From positions 2,630,001 to 2,694,000 of the forward strand of contig NZ_JAYESJ010000001.1 in assembly GCF_034720595.1 (NCBI RefSeq): a stretch of DNA of 64,000 nt. Direction: 5' to 3'. The stretch's first letter is position 1; the number at the start of each line of letters is the position of its first letter. The notes under the pieces were generated by a model. The model saw only the letters and a program-made list of their open reading frames with translations, did no database searches and was not told the origin of the DNA. Below are positions 16,413-25,699 of this stretch, piece by piece. Source of the DNA: Rhizobium sp. CC-YZS058 (lineage in GTDB: Bacteria; Pseudomonadota; Alphaproteobacteria; Rhizobiales; Rhizobiaceae). Made by a program: the position numbers and the translations under genes.

Positions 16413-18326
16413 TTGATAGGCATGGACGAGGCGCGCGCGGGGGGCGCGCCGGTCAACCGGGACCCGTGCGACCGCGCGGCGCAGGCCAGCGCCGTTGTCG
16501 TCGGCACGGTGGCCCTCATGGTGCTCGCTCTGTGGGTCGTTGCGCCGCAGGCGCTGTTTCAGGCGCAGCCCATGCTGTTCGCCATGCCGTTCAATGCGGG
16601 GCTCGCCTTTCTCCTCAGTGCCGGATCGACCCTTTGCCTGGTGATGGGCCGCACCCGCCTTGCCCGCGCCTGCGCTCTTCTTTCGGGGCTTCTCGCCGTG
16701 ATCGCGCTCTTCGAACACAGCCGCGGCCTCGGGCCTGTGGAGCGCTTCCTCGCAAGCCCCCTGCCGAGCCCTACTGGCCAGCGCCGCGGCGGCATGGCCG
16801 TCAACACCGCGCTCTGCTTCTTTGCGCTCGACCTCGCGCTCCTGCGCATGAGCGGGCTGCGGCGGGCCTCGCGCCTCTCCCTCCTGCTGCTCGCCACGGT
16901 GCTGATGATTAGCGCCGGGTCCATGCTCGGCACGGTGCTGAACATCGCGGCCGGAGAGGACTGGATGCGGCTGGCCCGCATGTCGCCGCAGACTGCGGTC
17001 TGTTTCTCCCTGCTCGTGCTGCCGCTGTTCTTCCGGCGTCCTGAAACGCTCAATCAGGACCGTGCCACGCTGGCGGCCGCGCTGGTCGCGGCACTCTATG
17101 TGCTGGTGACCGGGCTCACCTTCATCGAGCTGAAGCGGCAGCGCGCCCTCGTCACCCTGCCGCAAGGCGTGGTCGATGTGCAGGCGACGCTGATCGCCAT
17201 CCTGCTCGTCTCCGGCCTCGCCTTCTTCTGCCTCATCCTCTATGCGCTGCGCGCCGTGCGCCGTCAGCGCGAAACCGCGCAGGAGCTGGCCGGCACCCAT
17301 GCCCGCCTGACGGCGGTGTTCGACACCGCGCCCGATGGAATCGTGACGATCAGCGAGCGGGGAACGATCCTATCGGTCAACCCCGCCTGCGAGCGCATCT
17401 TCGGCTATGCGGTCAGCGAGATGGTCGGCCGCGATATCGGCGTGCTGATGCCCGAACCCGCTCCCGCTGGGCAGGAGGGCGATGCCACGCGGGAAACGGA
17501 AGGCCTGCGGCGGGACGGCAGCACGGTCGCGCTCGAAATTTCCACTTCCCGTTTCCAGCTCGGGCGCCAGCGCGTGGCCTCGGCCATCCTGCGCGATATC
17601 AGCCTGCGCAAGCGGCAGGAACGGCAGATCTTGGAGGCGAATGCCGAGCTCGAGGAATTCTCCTACCGCACCTCGCACGATCTTCGTTCGCCGATCGCCT
17701 CCTCTCTGGGCCTGATCGCCATCTGCCGCGACATGATCCGCGACGGCGCGAGCCTTGCCGAGATCGATCCGGTGCTTTCCCGCATCGAGACCGGCTTCCG
17801 CCGCCTCGACCAGCTGATCCAGAACATCATCCTGCTGACCCGAACCAAGGTCCTGGAGGAGCCGACGACGCCGGTGCAGGTCTTGGGCGCCGTGCGCGAC
17901 TCGATCGACCGGATGCGGCTGACGCGCGAGGGCGAAGGAATCGCCTTCCTTCTCGAAATTCCCGAGACGTTGACGATCCACACCAAGATCAGCCGCTTCC
18001 GCATCATCATCGACACGCTGATCTCCAACGCCATCAAATTCGCCGATCCCACGGAGGAGGAGCCGGAGATCCGCATCCTTGCGCAGTCCGGCCTCGGCAC
18101 GGTGACCCTGCATGTCATCGACAACGGGCTCGGCATCGACCCCGCGGACGAGCGAAATCTGTTTCAAATGTTCAAGCGGTTTCATCCTGCGCGTGCAGAA
18201 GGCAGCGGACTCGGTCTATACATCCTGCGCAAGAGCGCAGAACATCTGGGCGGCACCGTCGCCTATCGTCGCCGGCCGAAGGGCAGCGCGTTTTCTGTGC
18301 GGCTGCCGCAGGGAGGAAGGGCATGA
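16413..18326 (+). CDS. membrane sensor histidine kinase with PAS domain
   Basis: Inner-membrane kinase of about 637 residues. About eight hydrophobic segments occupy residues 25-290. A PAS domain follows (LTAVFDTAPDGIVTISERGTI, about 295-400). The phospho-acceptor helix is EFSYRTSHDLRSPIASSLGL and the ATPase has N-box LISNAIKFADP, G1 DNGLGI and G2 GSGLGLYIL. The start is unclear: AGGAGG at 16398-16403 is 9 nt from a TTG at 16413, while the ATG at 16422 is 18 nt away. The gene overlaps the next response regulator by 4 nt (ATGA), so kinase and regulator are translationally coupled. The signal is unknown. Confidence 0.88.
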   Translation: MIGMDEARAGGAPVNRDPCDRAAQASAVVVGTVALMVLALWVVAPQALFQAQPMLFAMPFNAGLAFLLSAGSTLCLVMGRTRLARACALLSGLLAVIALFEHSRGLGPVERFLASPLPSPTGQRRGGMAVNTALCFFALDLALLRMSGLRRASRLSLLLLATVLMISAGSMLGTVLNIAAGEDWMRLARMSPQTAVCFSLLVLPLFFRRPETLNQDRATLAAALVAALYVLVTGLTFIELKRQRALVTLPQGVVDVQATLIAILLVSGLAFFCLILYALRAVRRQRETAQELAGTHARLTAVFDTAPDGIVTISERGTILSVNPACERIFGYAVSEMVGRDIGVLMPEPAPAGQEGDATRETEGLRRDGSTVALEISTSRFQLGRQRVASAILRDISLRKRQERQILEANAELEEFSYRTSHDLRSPIASSLGLIAICRDMIRDGASLAEIDPVLSRIETGFRRLDQLIQNIILLTRTKVLEEPTTPVQVLGAVRDSIDRMRLTREGEGIAFLLEIPETLTIHTKISRFRIIIDTLISNAIKFADPTEEEPEIRILAQSGLGTVTLHVIDNGLGIDPADERNLFQMFKRFHPARAEGSGLGLYILRKSAEHLGGTVAYRRRPKGSAFSVRLPQGGRA

Positions 18327-18712
18327 CGGCCATACGCTCGATATTGACGGTCGATGACGATGAAAGCGACCTGTTCATCTGCGCCTACACGATCCGCAAG
18401 TTCGACCCTGGCATCACGGTGCACAAGGCGGAGAACGGCCTGGCGGCGATCGAGGTGCTGCAGACGATCGATCGGCCCGACGCCATCATTCTCGACATCA
18501 ACATGCCGGTGATGAACGGGTTCGAATTTCTCGAGCGCTATGCCCGCGAGTTCAACGGCCATGCACCGGTCGTGGCGATGCTGACGAGTTCGCACCTGAG
18601 CGCCGACCGGGAGAAGGCGCTGCGCTACGATTTCGTGAAGAGCTATTTCGAAAAGCCGCTGAAGCGGGAGGATCTGGAAATCCTCGACCGCATGCTGAGC
18701 GGGCAGGCCTGA
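18323..18712 (+). CDS. single-domain response regulator
   Basis: Receiver domain of 129 residues without an output domain. Asp11-13 (VDDD) form the acidic pocket, Asp58 (ILDINMPVMNG) is the phospho-acceptor, and the switch Lys is in YFEKPLKRED. It resembles the Rcp1-type regulators that follow phytochrome-like kinases. It overlaps the histidine kinase by 4 nt (ATGA) and is its likely cognate partner. How the signal leaves the pair is not visible; perhaps a phosphorelay or protein contact. Confidence 0.9.
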   Translation: MTAIRSILTVDDDESDLFICAYTIRKFDPGITVHKAENGLAAIEVLQTIDRPDAIILDINMPVMNGFEFLERYAREFNGHAPVVAMLTSSHLSADREKALRYDFVKSYFEKPLKREDLEILDRMLSGQA

Positions 18713-18772
18713 ACGGCGATCACGCCGAAGCGGCGGACCCTGCGCAAGCGCACGGTCCGCACGGCTTCTGCC

Positions 18773-19555
18773 TCAGACGACGAGGATCGGCGCCTTGACG
18801 CGGACGCGATCATAGAGATCGATCACATCCTGGTTGATCAGCCGGACGCAGCCCGAAGAGACGGCCTTGCCGATCGAGTTCCATTCCGGCGTGCCGTGCA
18901 GGCGGTAGAGTGTGTCCTGCCCGTCCTTGAAGATATACATGGCGCGCGCGCCGAGCGGGTTCATCAGGCCCGGCTCCATGCCGCCATTGGCGATCGAATA
19001 GGGCTCGAGATGCGGCTGGCGGGCGACCATTTCGTTCGGCGGCTTCCAGCGCGGCCAGGCCTGCTTCCACTGGATCACGCCGCGGCCGGACCAGGCAAAG
19101 CCTTCGCGGCCGATGCCGACGCCATAGCGCATCGCCCGTCCGCCGCCCTGAGTCAGGTAGAGAAAGCGGTCCTTGGTATCGACGATGATCGTGCCCGGCG
19201 CCTCGCCGAACGGATCGGCGACCTCCTGGCGATAGTAGCGCTGGTTGATCTGCTGATAGGGAACGGCCGGAATGATGTAGCCGCCATCCGAGATCGAGCC
19301 ATAGACGCCGGCATAGTAGGAGGAGTCCGGCGCAAGGCCCGTCTGGTACTGCGCGGGCCCATCCAGATAGCGGTAGCCGCCGCCGGGCGGGGCAAAGCGA
19401 TTGTCAAAGGCGGGGTTGCGGAAATAGGGCGCCGTCTCCTGATTGAAGCTCGGCGTGTTGGACGTATAGTTGCAGGCGCTCAAGGTCGCCGATGCGGCGG
19501 CGAGCCCGGTCAGGTTCAAGAAACCGCGGCGGGAGATCGGCTTGTTCGTGGTCAT
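18773..19555 (-). CDS. L,D-transpeptidase (YkuD) with Tat/lipoprotein-like leader
   Basis: Periplasmic peptidoglycan cross-linking enzyme of 260 residues. The leader has a twin-Arg motif (SRRGFLNL, residues 8-15) and then LSAC at 25-28, a lipobox-like end, so it may be Tat-exported and lipid-anchored. The catalytic block is HGTPEWNSIGKAVSSGCVRL (His220 to Cys236), the YkuD signature HxxxxxxxxxxxxxSxGCxR. Upstream is a Pro/Tyr/Gln-rich spacer (residues 30-120). Rhizobia use many such enzymes to build 3-3 cross-links and to attach lipoproteins. The ATG at 19555 begins the leader. It has no operon partner. Confidence 0.9.
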   Translation of the reverse strand: MTTNKPISRRGFLNLTGLAAASATLSACNYTSNTPSFNQETAPYFRNPAFDNRFAPPGGGYRYLDGPAQYQTGLAPDSSYYAGVYGSISDGGYIIPAVPYQQINQRYYRQEVADPFGEAPGTIIVDTKDRFLYLTQGGGRAMRYGVGIGREGFAWSGRGVIQWKQAWPRWKPPNEMVARQPHLEPYSIANGGMEPGLMNPLGARAMYIFKDGQDTLYRLHGTPEWNSIGKAVSSGCVRLINQDVIDLYDRVRVKAPILVV

Positions 19556-19822
19556 CGGCTTCCGGCTCTACGCAAAGACTGATCGGCACCGCGCGGAAGC
19601 TCCGGCACGGCGGCGCAGGAACGCGGCACGCCCCTCGGCAGTTTCCCGCTTTCTCGAAAAAACCGCTTGAGATCGGGATGCTGCAGCGTGTCCTGCTTAT
19701 GGCCAGCATCTATGTCATGCCCGCGCTGGAGCGAGACTTGCGCGGATCGATTGTGAGCGATGCTTAACCGATCACCCACCACCTGTGGCAAAGCTGCCGC
19801 AGTCGGGCGCCCCGCGCCGCTT

Positions 19823-22132
19823 CTAGCGGGTCATCATCGCCGCAAGGGCGGCGGGTTCGAGCGGCCGCGCCACGAGATAGCCCTGGATATCCCGGCAGCC
19901 GCAGCCGCGCAGAAAGTCGAGCTGCGCCACCGTTTCCACGCCCTCGGCGATCACGTCGAGCTTCAGCTTCTGGGCGAGCGAGACGATCGCCGCGGTGATG
20001 GCCATGTCGTCCTCGTCATCGGGAATATCCTTGACGAAGGACCGGTCGATCTTCAGCCGGCGCACGGGAAAGCGCTTGAGCGCGCTCAAGCTCGAATAGC
20101 CGGTCCCGAAATCGTCGATCGCCAATTGCACGCCGATCTCCTCCAGCGCATGCATGGTGGCAATGGCCTGCGGTACGTCCTGCATGATCAGGCTTTCGGT
20201 GATCTCCAGTTCGAGCAGACGCGGCGCCAGGTCGGTGGAGAGCAGCGTGGCGGCAACGCGTTCCACCCAGCCTTTCTCGGCAAACTGGCGGGCCGAGACA
20301 TTGACGCTGACGACCAGATCGGGAAGGCCGGCTTCCTGCCAGGCCTTGGCCTGACGGCAGGCTTCCTTGAGCACCCATTCGCCGATCTCGACGATTAGGC
20401 CGGTCTCTTCGGCTAGCGGGACGAACAGGCCGGGGGCGATCAGCCCGTGCTGCGGATGCGCCCAGCGCAGCAGCGCTTCCGCCGCGAAGATGCGGCCTGA
20501 AGCGATGTTCTGCTGCGGCTGGTAATGCAGGCGGAATTCGTCGCGCTCCAGCGCCAGACGCAGTTCCTCGACGCGCAGCAGCTTGGCGCGCGCGCTTTCG
20601 GCCATTTCGGCCGAGAAGAGCTTGAGATTGTTGCGTCCATGCGCCTTGGCCCGGTACATGGCCGCATCGGCATTGGCGAGGAGTTCGCCCGGCGTGACCC
20701 CGTGATCGGGGAAGGTAACGACGCCCATGCTGCAGCTGACCTGAAGCATGCGGCCTTCGATCTCCATCGGCTGGGACACGGAGGCGCGGATTGCCTCCAG
20801 GCGCGAGAGGACGACGCTCTGATCGGCCGGCAGCGCGGTGAGGAGAATGATGAACTCGTCGCCGCCCAGGCGCACGATCATATCGCTCTTTCGGACATTC
20901 TCGGTCATCCGGCGCGCAACGATGCGCAGCAGGTCGTCGCCGGCGTGATGGCCGAGACTGTCGTTGATCAGCTTGAAATTGTCGAGATCGATGAAGGCGA
21001 GCGCCACCCATTCCTGGCGTGCCGCCGCCTCCTCCAGCGCCTCGCGGACACGGGCATCGAACAGCGTCCGGTTGGGTAGGCCGGTCAGCGCGTCGTGATG
21101 CGCCATGAAGTGGATGCGCCGCTCGGTCCGGTCGCGTTCGATGGCGATGGCGGCCAGGTTGGTGGCGAAGGTCTGCAGCTCCCGTTCGGCATCCATCGGC
21201 TCGCTGACGGTTTCGGAGTAGAGCGCGAAGGTGCCGAGCACCTCGCCCTGATAGGAGCGGATCGGCGTCGACCAGCAGGAGCGGAAGCCGAAGGGACGCA
21301 CGATCTCCACATAATCGGCCCAGTGCGGATCGGCATAGATGTCTCGCGTCACCACCTGTTCGTTGCGATAAGCGGCGGTTCCGCAGGAGCCGATTGTCGG
21401 GCCGATGGGCACGTGATCGAGCAGGCTGACATAGCGCGGATCGAGATTGGGCGCGGATCCGACGGAAAGATGCTTTCCATCGGCGGTGACAAGCAGGATC
21501 GCGCCCTTGAGCTGCGGCTGGTTGGCCTCCACGAGGCCGATCAGCTCGCGGAAGATCGTGGGAAGCTCGACGCCCTTGGCGATCATCTCCAGCACCCGCG
21601 CCTGGCCGATCAGCAGATGCTCGCCCTTCTTGCGGTCGGTGATGTCGCGCGAGACGCCGACGATCCCGATGATGCGGCCCTGCTGGTCGCGCAACGGCAC
21701 CTTCGAGGTCATCAGCCAGCGTTCGCCGATCTCGGAGACGGCGGCGCGCTCGATGAGGCCGATCAGCGGCTCGCCGCTTTCGATCACCCGCCGCTCGTTC
21801 TCCGCGATGGCGCCTGCCACGTCCGGCGCATGAAGCTCGGCATCCGTGAGCCCGATGATGTCGCGCATGTCGGTGAAACCGTTGTCGGTCACCGTCGCCT
21901 GGTTGGCGATGAGGAAGCGGCCGCAGCTATCCTTGGCGTAGATGTAATCCGGAATGTGGTTGACCATGGTTTCCAGCCAGTAATGGCGGTCCACGATATC
22001 GGCGGGCGTGCCATAGAGACGGGCGACCTCGGTGACGAGCCGCTCGCTCGCCGCAAACAGCCTGCGGGTCTCGTCGTCGCTCCCAGCCTTGTGCCTGTTT
22101 CGCTCGCGCGAGCGATTGATCGTCCTGCTCAC
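19823..22132 (-). CDS. PAS-GAF-GGDEF-EAL cyclic-di-GMP protein
   Basis: Protein of 769 residues: PAS (about 45-165, ISRDITDRKKGE at its end), GAF (about 175-330), diguanylate cyclase (HDALTGLPNRTLF at about 345, RLGGDEFIILL at about 420) and phosphodiesterase (AEALLRWAHP at about 550, EITESLIM, DDFGTGYSSL, DRSFVKDIP). Both the GGDEF and EAL motifs and the EAL metal ligands look intact, so either activity is possible; the N-terminal sensors probably choose between them. No transmembrane segment is seen. The start is GTG at 22132 behind an A/G-rich ribosome site. It probably controls motility or polysaccharide production. Confidence 0.92.
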   Translation of the reverse strand: MSRTINRSRERNRHKAGSDDETRRLFAASERLVTEVARLYGTPADIVDRHYWLETMVNHIPDYIYAKDSCGRFLIANQATVTDNGFTDMRDIIGLTDAELHAPDVAGAIAENERRVIESGEPLIGLIERAAVSEIGERWLMTSKVPLRDQQGRIIGIVGVSRDITDRKKGEHLLIGQARVLEMIAKGVELPTIFRELIGLVEANQPQLKGAILLVTADGKHLSVGSAPNLDPRYVSLLDHVPIGPTIGSCGTAAYRNEQVVTRDIYADPHWADYVEIVRPFGFRSCWSTPIRSYQGEVLGTFALYSETVSEPMDAERELQTFATNLAAIAIERDRTERRIHFMAHHDALTGLPNRTLFDARVREALEEAAARQEWVALAFIDLDNFKLINDSLGHHAGDDLLRIVARRMTENVRKSDMIVRLGGDEFIILLTALPADQSVVLSRLEAIRASVSQPMEIEGRMLQVSCSMGVVTFPDHGVTPGELLANADAAMYRAKAHGRNNLKLFSAEMAESARAKLLRVEELRLALERDEFRLHYQPQQNIASGRIFAAEALLRWAHPQHGLIAPGLFVPLAEETGLIVEIGEWVLKEACRQAKAWQEAGLPDLVVSVNVSARQFAEKGWVERVAATLLSTDLAPRLLELEITESLIMQDVPQAIATMHALEEIGVQLAIDDFGTGYSSLSALKRFPVRRLKIDRSFVKDIPDDEDDMAITAAIVSLAQKLKLDVIAEGVETVAQLDFLRGCGCRDIQGYLVARPLEPAALAAMMTR

Positions 22133-22484
22133 AGGGCCCCCCTGGCTTCCGGCTCACCAACGCACAACGTAACCCCTAACGTACAGAAGTTATTCTTCCC
22201 TAAAGGTGTGCGGGCTTTGCGACGAAGGCCGCGGCGCGTCGGCCGGCCGCGACGCTCGCGCCCTGCAGGCTGCTCCAGGCCCTGTGCGCTCGCCAATCGG
22301 GCGCAGAGCTCCGCAGGCGGCTGTAGGTCGCCGTCATCACCGAATTTCATCGCTTCCATCAGCATCCGCAGCTTCCACGGCGGACAAACCGATCCTAGAC
22401 AGGGGGAAACGTCCGCCGGACGATCGTCTCGAACTGCGGACTCACCCATGCGTTTTGCCCGGACAAACGAAGGAAGGACCCTCG
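22133..22484. other. intergenic stretch, nothing convincing seen
   Basis: About 350 bases between the divergent GGDEF-EAL gene and the glutathione transferase gene. It must contain both promoters. I see no dyad or small ORF with a good ribosome site except AAGGAAGGA before the GST start at 22485. Confidence 0.5.
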
Positions 22485-23144
22485 ATGCTGACGATCTATG
22501 GCTGCTACACCTCGCGCGCCTCCCGCAATTACTGGCTCGCTCTCGAACTGGGCCTCGAATTCCGCTCCGTGCCGGTCGTTCAGGCCCGGCGGCTTGCCGA
22601 TCCGCAGGCGCCGGATGCGCCGATCAACACCGCCTCGCCCGCTTTCCTCGCCATCAATCCGATGGGGCAGATCCCGGCGATCGACGATGACGGGCTGGTG
22701 CTGACGGAATCGCTTGCCAACAATCTCTACCTCGCCCGCAAGCATGGCGGCCCGCTTGCCGCCGCCGATATTCGGGAAGAAGGGCAGATCGACCATTGGA
22801 CGCTGTTTGCCGCCACCGCCATCGAGCCGTCCGCCGTGCGCATCGTGCGGACGATCGATGATGGTGCGGGCGAGACCGAGGAAGGCCGCGCCGTCATCGC
22901 CGGCGCTCTCGTCACGCTGGCGCAGGGTTTCGCCATCGCCGAACGGCACCTGTCGACGCGCGACTATCTGGTCGGCAACCGCTTCACCGTGGCGGACCTG
23001 AACATGGCCGAGGTGTTCCGCTACACCATGTCCCAGACCGCCTTCTTCGAGCGCCACCCTGCGATCGTCGCCTGGGTCGCGCGCTGCCATGACCGCCCGG
23101 CATTCAAGCAGATGATGGAGAACCGGCTGGCGGAGCGGTTCTGA
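22485..23144 (+). CDS. glutathione S-transferase
   Basis: Cytoplasmic transferase of 219 residues. The N-terminal thioredoxin-like part starts [23 protein letters not shown], with [27 protein letters not shown] carrying the cis-Pro and the ES pair that bind glutathione. The C-terminal helical domain has the conserved [12 protein letters not shown] motif. ATG 22485 has AAGGAAGGA at good spacing. Electrophile detoxification is likely; the substrate is not predictable. It converges with the LysR gene at 23184. Confidence 0.9.
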   Translation: MLTIYGCYTSRASRNYWLALELGLEFRSVPVVQARRLADPQAPDAPINTASPAFLAINPMGQIPAIDDDGLVLTESLANNLYLARKHGGPLAAADIREEGQIDHWTLFAATAIEPSAVRIVRTIDDGAGETEEGRAVIAGALVTLAQGFAIAERHLSTRDYLVGNRFTVADLNMAEVFRYTMSQTAFFERHPAIVAWVARCHDRPAFKQMMENRLAERF

Positions 23145-23183
23145 CGCACGGAATCGACGGCTGCGACGCCTGTCCGCGCCGGG

Positions 23184-24095
23184 TCACGCCTGGTTCGGCA
23201 GGCCGGCGGCGGTGAGGCTGTCGCGGATCTCGCGGCGCAGCCAGTCCTTGAAAGCGCTGGTGATACGGCTTTCGCGGCGCGAGGGGGCGGTGACGAGGTA
23301 ATGGCCAAAGCCGGTTTCGGCGAAGATCGGGAAGGGAATGACCAGGCTTCCGCGCAAGAGCGCATCGACGGCGAGCGTCTGCCAGGCAAGCATGATGCCC
23401 TGACCGGCGATCGCCGCATCCAGACAGAGCGAGGCCTCGTTGAAGATATGACGCGTCGGCATGCTGCGGGTCGCGAGCCCGGCTGCCGTCAACCAGATCG
23501 ACCAATCGAACATGGCCTGGCCATCGACCACCGCGCCTTCGCGCAGCAGGTCCTCAGGCGTACGGAGCCGCGCGGCGACCGCCGGGCAACAAACCGGGAA
23601 GACGCGTTGCGCCAGCAGCGGCTCGGCCCTGACCCCCGCCCAATGGCCGCTGCCGACGCGGATGGCGAGATCGATATCGGACCGCTCGAGGTCGTTCAGC
23701 TTCGTCGTCGCTTCGATCCGCAGCCGCAGATCCGGATGGTCTGCCGTGAAGCCATCGAGCCGATGGACCAGCCAGCGCGCGGCGAAGACCGGAGCGACCG
23801 AGATCGTCAGGCTTTGCTCGTCGCGCTCGCGGGCGATGGCCACTGCATCGTTCAACGCGAGAAAGCCTTCCTTCAGGCGCGGGGTCAGCCGCTCGCCGAG
23901 TGCGGTCAGCTGCAGGCCGCGCGGCGTGCGGTCAAAGAGCGGCCGCCCAAGCTGTTTCTCCGTGCGGGAAAGCTGCTGGCTGACGGCGCCGATGGTGACG
24001 CCCAGCTCCTCGGCCGCCGCCTGCAGGGAGCCAAGCCGCGCCACCGCCTCGACCGCCCTGAGCCCGTTCAGATGAACCGAATTGAGATCTCGCAT
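23184..24095 (-). CDS. LysR-family regulator (GcvA-like)
   Basis: Transcription factor of 303 residues with helix-turn-helix ARLGSLQAAAEELGVTIGAVSQQLSRTEKQLG and the GcvA-type effector domain (SISVAPVFAARWLVHRLDGF-like stretch, DLAIRVGSGHW). In the GcvA group the DNA-binding helix begins LRAVEAVARLGS, as here. It is divergent from a small gene at 24183. The target and ligand are unknown. ATG 24095 is the only reasonable start for the helix-turn-helix. Confidence 0.87.
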   Translation of the reverse strand: MRDLNSVHLNGLRAVEAVARLGSLQAAAEELGVTIGAVSQQLSRTEKQLGRPLFDRTPRGLQLTALGERLTPRLKEGFLALNDAVAIARERDEQSLTISVAPVFAARWLVHRLDGFTADHPDLRLRIEATTKLNDLERSDIDLAIRVGSGHWAGVRAEPLLAQRVFPVCCPAVAARLRTPEDLLREGAVVDGQAMFDWSIWLTAAGLATRSMPTRHIFNEASLCLDAAIAGQGIMLAWQTLAVDALLRGSLVIPFPIFAETGFGHYLVTAPSRRESRITSAFKDWLRREIRDSLTAAGLPNQA

Positions 24096-24182
24096 AGAGA
24101 TTTTCTATAGCAGTGATCAGGCAAACTCAATTGATCTTCGAGCGCGCTGACGAAAGGATGGTATCAAACAGGACCAGGCATC

Positions 24183-24422
24183 ATGACGCTCTTCGACCTT
24201 CCCCGCCGCCCTCCGTCCCGGTTTCCCGGACTGAAACGCCGCATTCAAGGCTGGCTGCGCCGGAGGATGGCCGCGCAGCCCACCGTTTCGAGGGTAGCGG
24301 AGTGCGGACGACAGGAGTTGCCGGCGTGGATGCGCGACCCTTTCGTCCATCCCGATATTGCCGCCATGAGCCTGCGGCTGCAGGCCGACCTTCCTCCGAC
24401 CCGCTTTCCCGATCGCGCCTGA
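24183..24422 (+). CDS. small hypothetical protein (DUF1127-like tail)
   Basis: 79 residues, basic in the first half (LPRRPPSRFPGLKRRIQGWLRRRM) and ending HPDIAAMSLRLQADLPPTRF, which is reminiscent of the C-terminus of small Arg-rich rhizobial proteins of the DUF1127 kind; this is a weak resemblance. A plausible ribosome site, GGACCAGG, lies about 8 nt upstream. It is divergent from the LysR gene, so it could be a target of that regulator. Confidence 0.45.
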   Translation: MTLFDLPRRPPSRFPGLKRRIQGWLRRRMAAQPTVSRVAECGRQELPAWMRDPFVHPDIAAMSLRLQADLPPTRFPDRA

Positions 24423-24475
24423 GCCGCAACCCGCCGCGCCTCCTTTGAAGCAAGCGGAGGGCGTCGCTGTTTTTC

Positions 24476-24847
24476 TTACGCAGCCACTTCGGCTGCGCAG
24501 CCCGGCACGTCCTCCAGCCTGTGATAGACGGGAATGCCGCGTTCGCGGGCAATGCGAACATCATTGTCGGCGCCCTTGCTCTCGCCCGGCAGACGCAGAA
24601 CGGCGTCGCAAAGCGCGAGCAGACGACCAGCAACGGGGTGGAAAATCTCCTCATAGAGGTCGTCGCCCACGACCTTTCCACCGCCGGACCGCCAGACCGG
24701 CAGCGCCACCCATTCGCCGATCATCGGCACGTGGCCGGCCTGAAACAGGCGATAGGCCGGCGCCTCCAGCCGCCTCAGGTTCTCTGCCATCAGGGCGGGA
24801 TCATCGCCCGTACCGGAGCGATAGGGGCCGGCGATCAAAATCAGCAT
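24476..24847 (-). CDS. DUF4406 / nucleoside deoxyribosyltransferase-like protein
   Basis: Protein of 123 residues starting MLILIAGPYRSGTGDDPALM, with NLRRLEAPAYRLFQAGHVPMIGEW and CDAVLRLPGESKGADND, matching the fold of the nucleoside 2-deoxyribosyltransferase / DUF4406 superfamily (AGPY at the nucleotide loop, an acidic residue after LRLPG). Function is unknown. GAAAGGA lies 7 nt before the ATG at 24847. It is divergent from a DeoR regulator over an 87-nt gap with an inverted repeat, so regulation by that DeoR protein is likely. Confidence 0.78.
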   Translation of the reverse strand: MLILIAGPYRSGTGDDPALMAENLRRLEAPAYRLFQAGHVPMIGEWVALPVWRSGGGKVVGDDLYEEIFHPVAGRLLALCDAVLRLPGESKGADNDVRIARERGIPVYHRLEDVPGCAAEVAA

Positions 24848-24870
24848 GACGTGTCCTTTCACGATTATTC

Positions 24871-24894
24871 ACGAAATATCTTGTTATTTCTCGT
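24871..24894. promoter_or_regulatory. probable DeoR operator
   Basis: Inverted repeat ACGAAATA - TCTTGT - TATTTC(T)CGT with one bulged T, in the gap between the divergent DUF4406-like gene and the deoR-type gene. A shorter related half-site, ACGATTATTC, is at 24861. Confidence 0.5.
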
Positions 24895-24934
24895 TCAAAC
24901 ACGCATTATACCGAAACGTCAAGAGGGAGAGTCC

Positions 24935-25687
24935 ATGCTGACCAGCCAGCGCCACGCGCATATTCTCGATCGCCTCAGCCGCGACGGGCAGATCGTCGCC
25001 ACTCGGCTCGCGCTTGAGCTCGGGCTCTCGGAAGATACGATCCGCCGCGATCTGCGCGAGCTCGCGGGTGAAGGAAAACTGAAACGGGTACATGGTGGCG
25101 CCCTGCCGCTCTCACCCGACCTGCCGGATCTGGCGGAGCGCGAGACGATTGCCGCCGATGTGAAGCAGGCGCTGGGGCGGCGGGCAGCGGCGTTGATCGC
25201 GCCGGGCATGGTCGTGTTTCTCGATGGCGGCAGCACCAATGCGGCGCTGGTCGCCGCCCTGCCCCGCAGCCTGACGGTGACGATCGTGACCCACAGCCCG
25301 ACGATCGCGGCGGCCCTTGCGGGGCACGATGCCGAGGTGATCCTGCTCGGCGGCCGGCTCTACAAGCATTCGATGGTGACGACGGGGGCTGCCGTGGTCG
25401 AGGCGCTCGCTGCGCTTCGGGTCGATCTCTTCTTTCTGGGTGCCACCGCGCTGCACCCGGTGCATGGCGCAACGACCGGCGATTATGAGGAGGCGCAGGT
25501 CAAGCGCGCCATTGCCGCCCGGGCGGATGCCACCTGGCTCATGGCGGCCGAGCCCAAGTTCGACCGCGTCTCGCCGCATCGCATCCTGCCGCTCGCCGAC
25601 CTTCAGGGGCTGGTCATACCGGCAGGGCTGGAAGAGGCTCGAATCTCGCCCTATGCCGAAGCGGGGCTGGAGATCGTCACGGCCTGA
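24935..25687 (+). CDS. DeoR-family transcriptional regulator
   Basis: Repressor of 250 residues of the sugar-phosphate type. The N-terminal DeoR helix-turn-helix reads RHAHILDRLSRDGQIVATRLALELGLSEDTIRRDLRELAGEGKLKRVHGGA, followed by a DeoR effector domain with the ribose-5-phosphate-isomerase-like motif DGGSTNAALVAALP and HPVHGATTGDYEEAQVKRA. ATG 24935 with AGAGGGAGA upstream. It is divergent from the DUF4406-like gene, with a dyad between the two. The sugar-phosphate inducer is unknown. Confidence 0.9.
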   Translation: MLTSQRHAHILDRLSRDGQIVATRLALELGLSEDTIRRDLRELAGEGKLKRVHGGALPLSPDLPDLAERETIAADVKQALGRRAAALIAPGMVVFLDGGSTNAALVAALPRSLTVTIVTHSPTIAAALAGHDAEVILLGGRLYKHSMVTTGAAVVEALAALRVDLFFLGATALHPVHGATTGDYEEAQVKRAIAARADATWLMAAEPKFDRVSPHRILPLADLQGLVIPAGLEEARISPYAEAGLEIVTA

Positions 25688-25699
25688 GGTCGCCGTGCC

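Noticed and set aside
22129..22449. Minus-strand frame of 106 codons upstream of the GGDEF-EAL gene
   Set aside because: Arg/Gly-rich without motif; no convincing ribosome site. Kept as intergenic.
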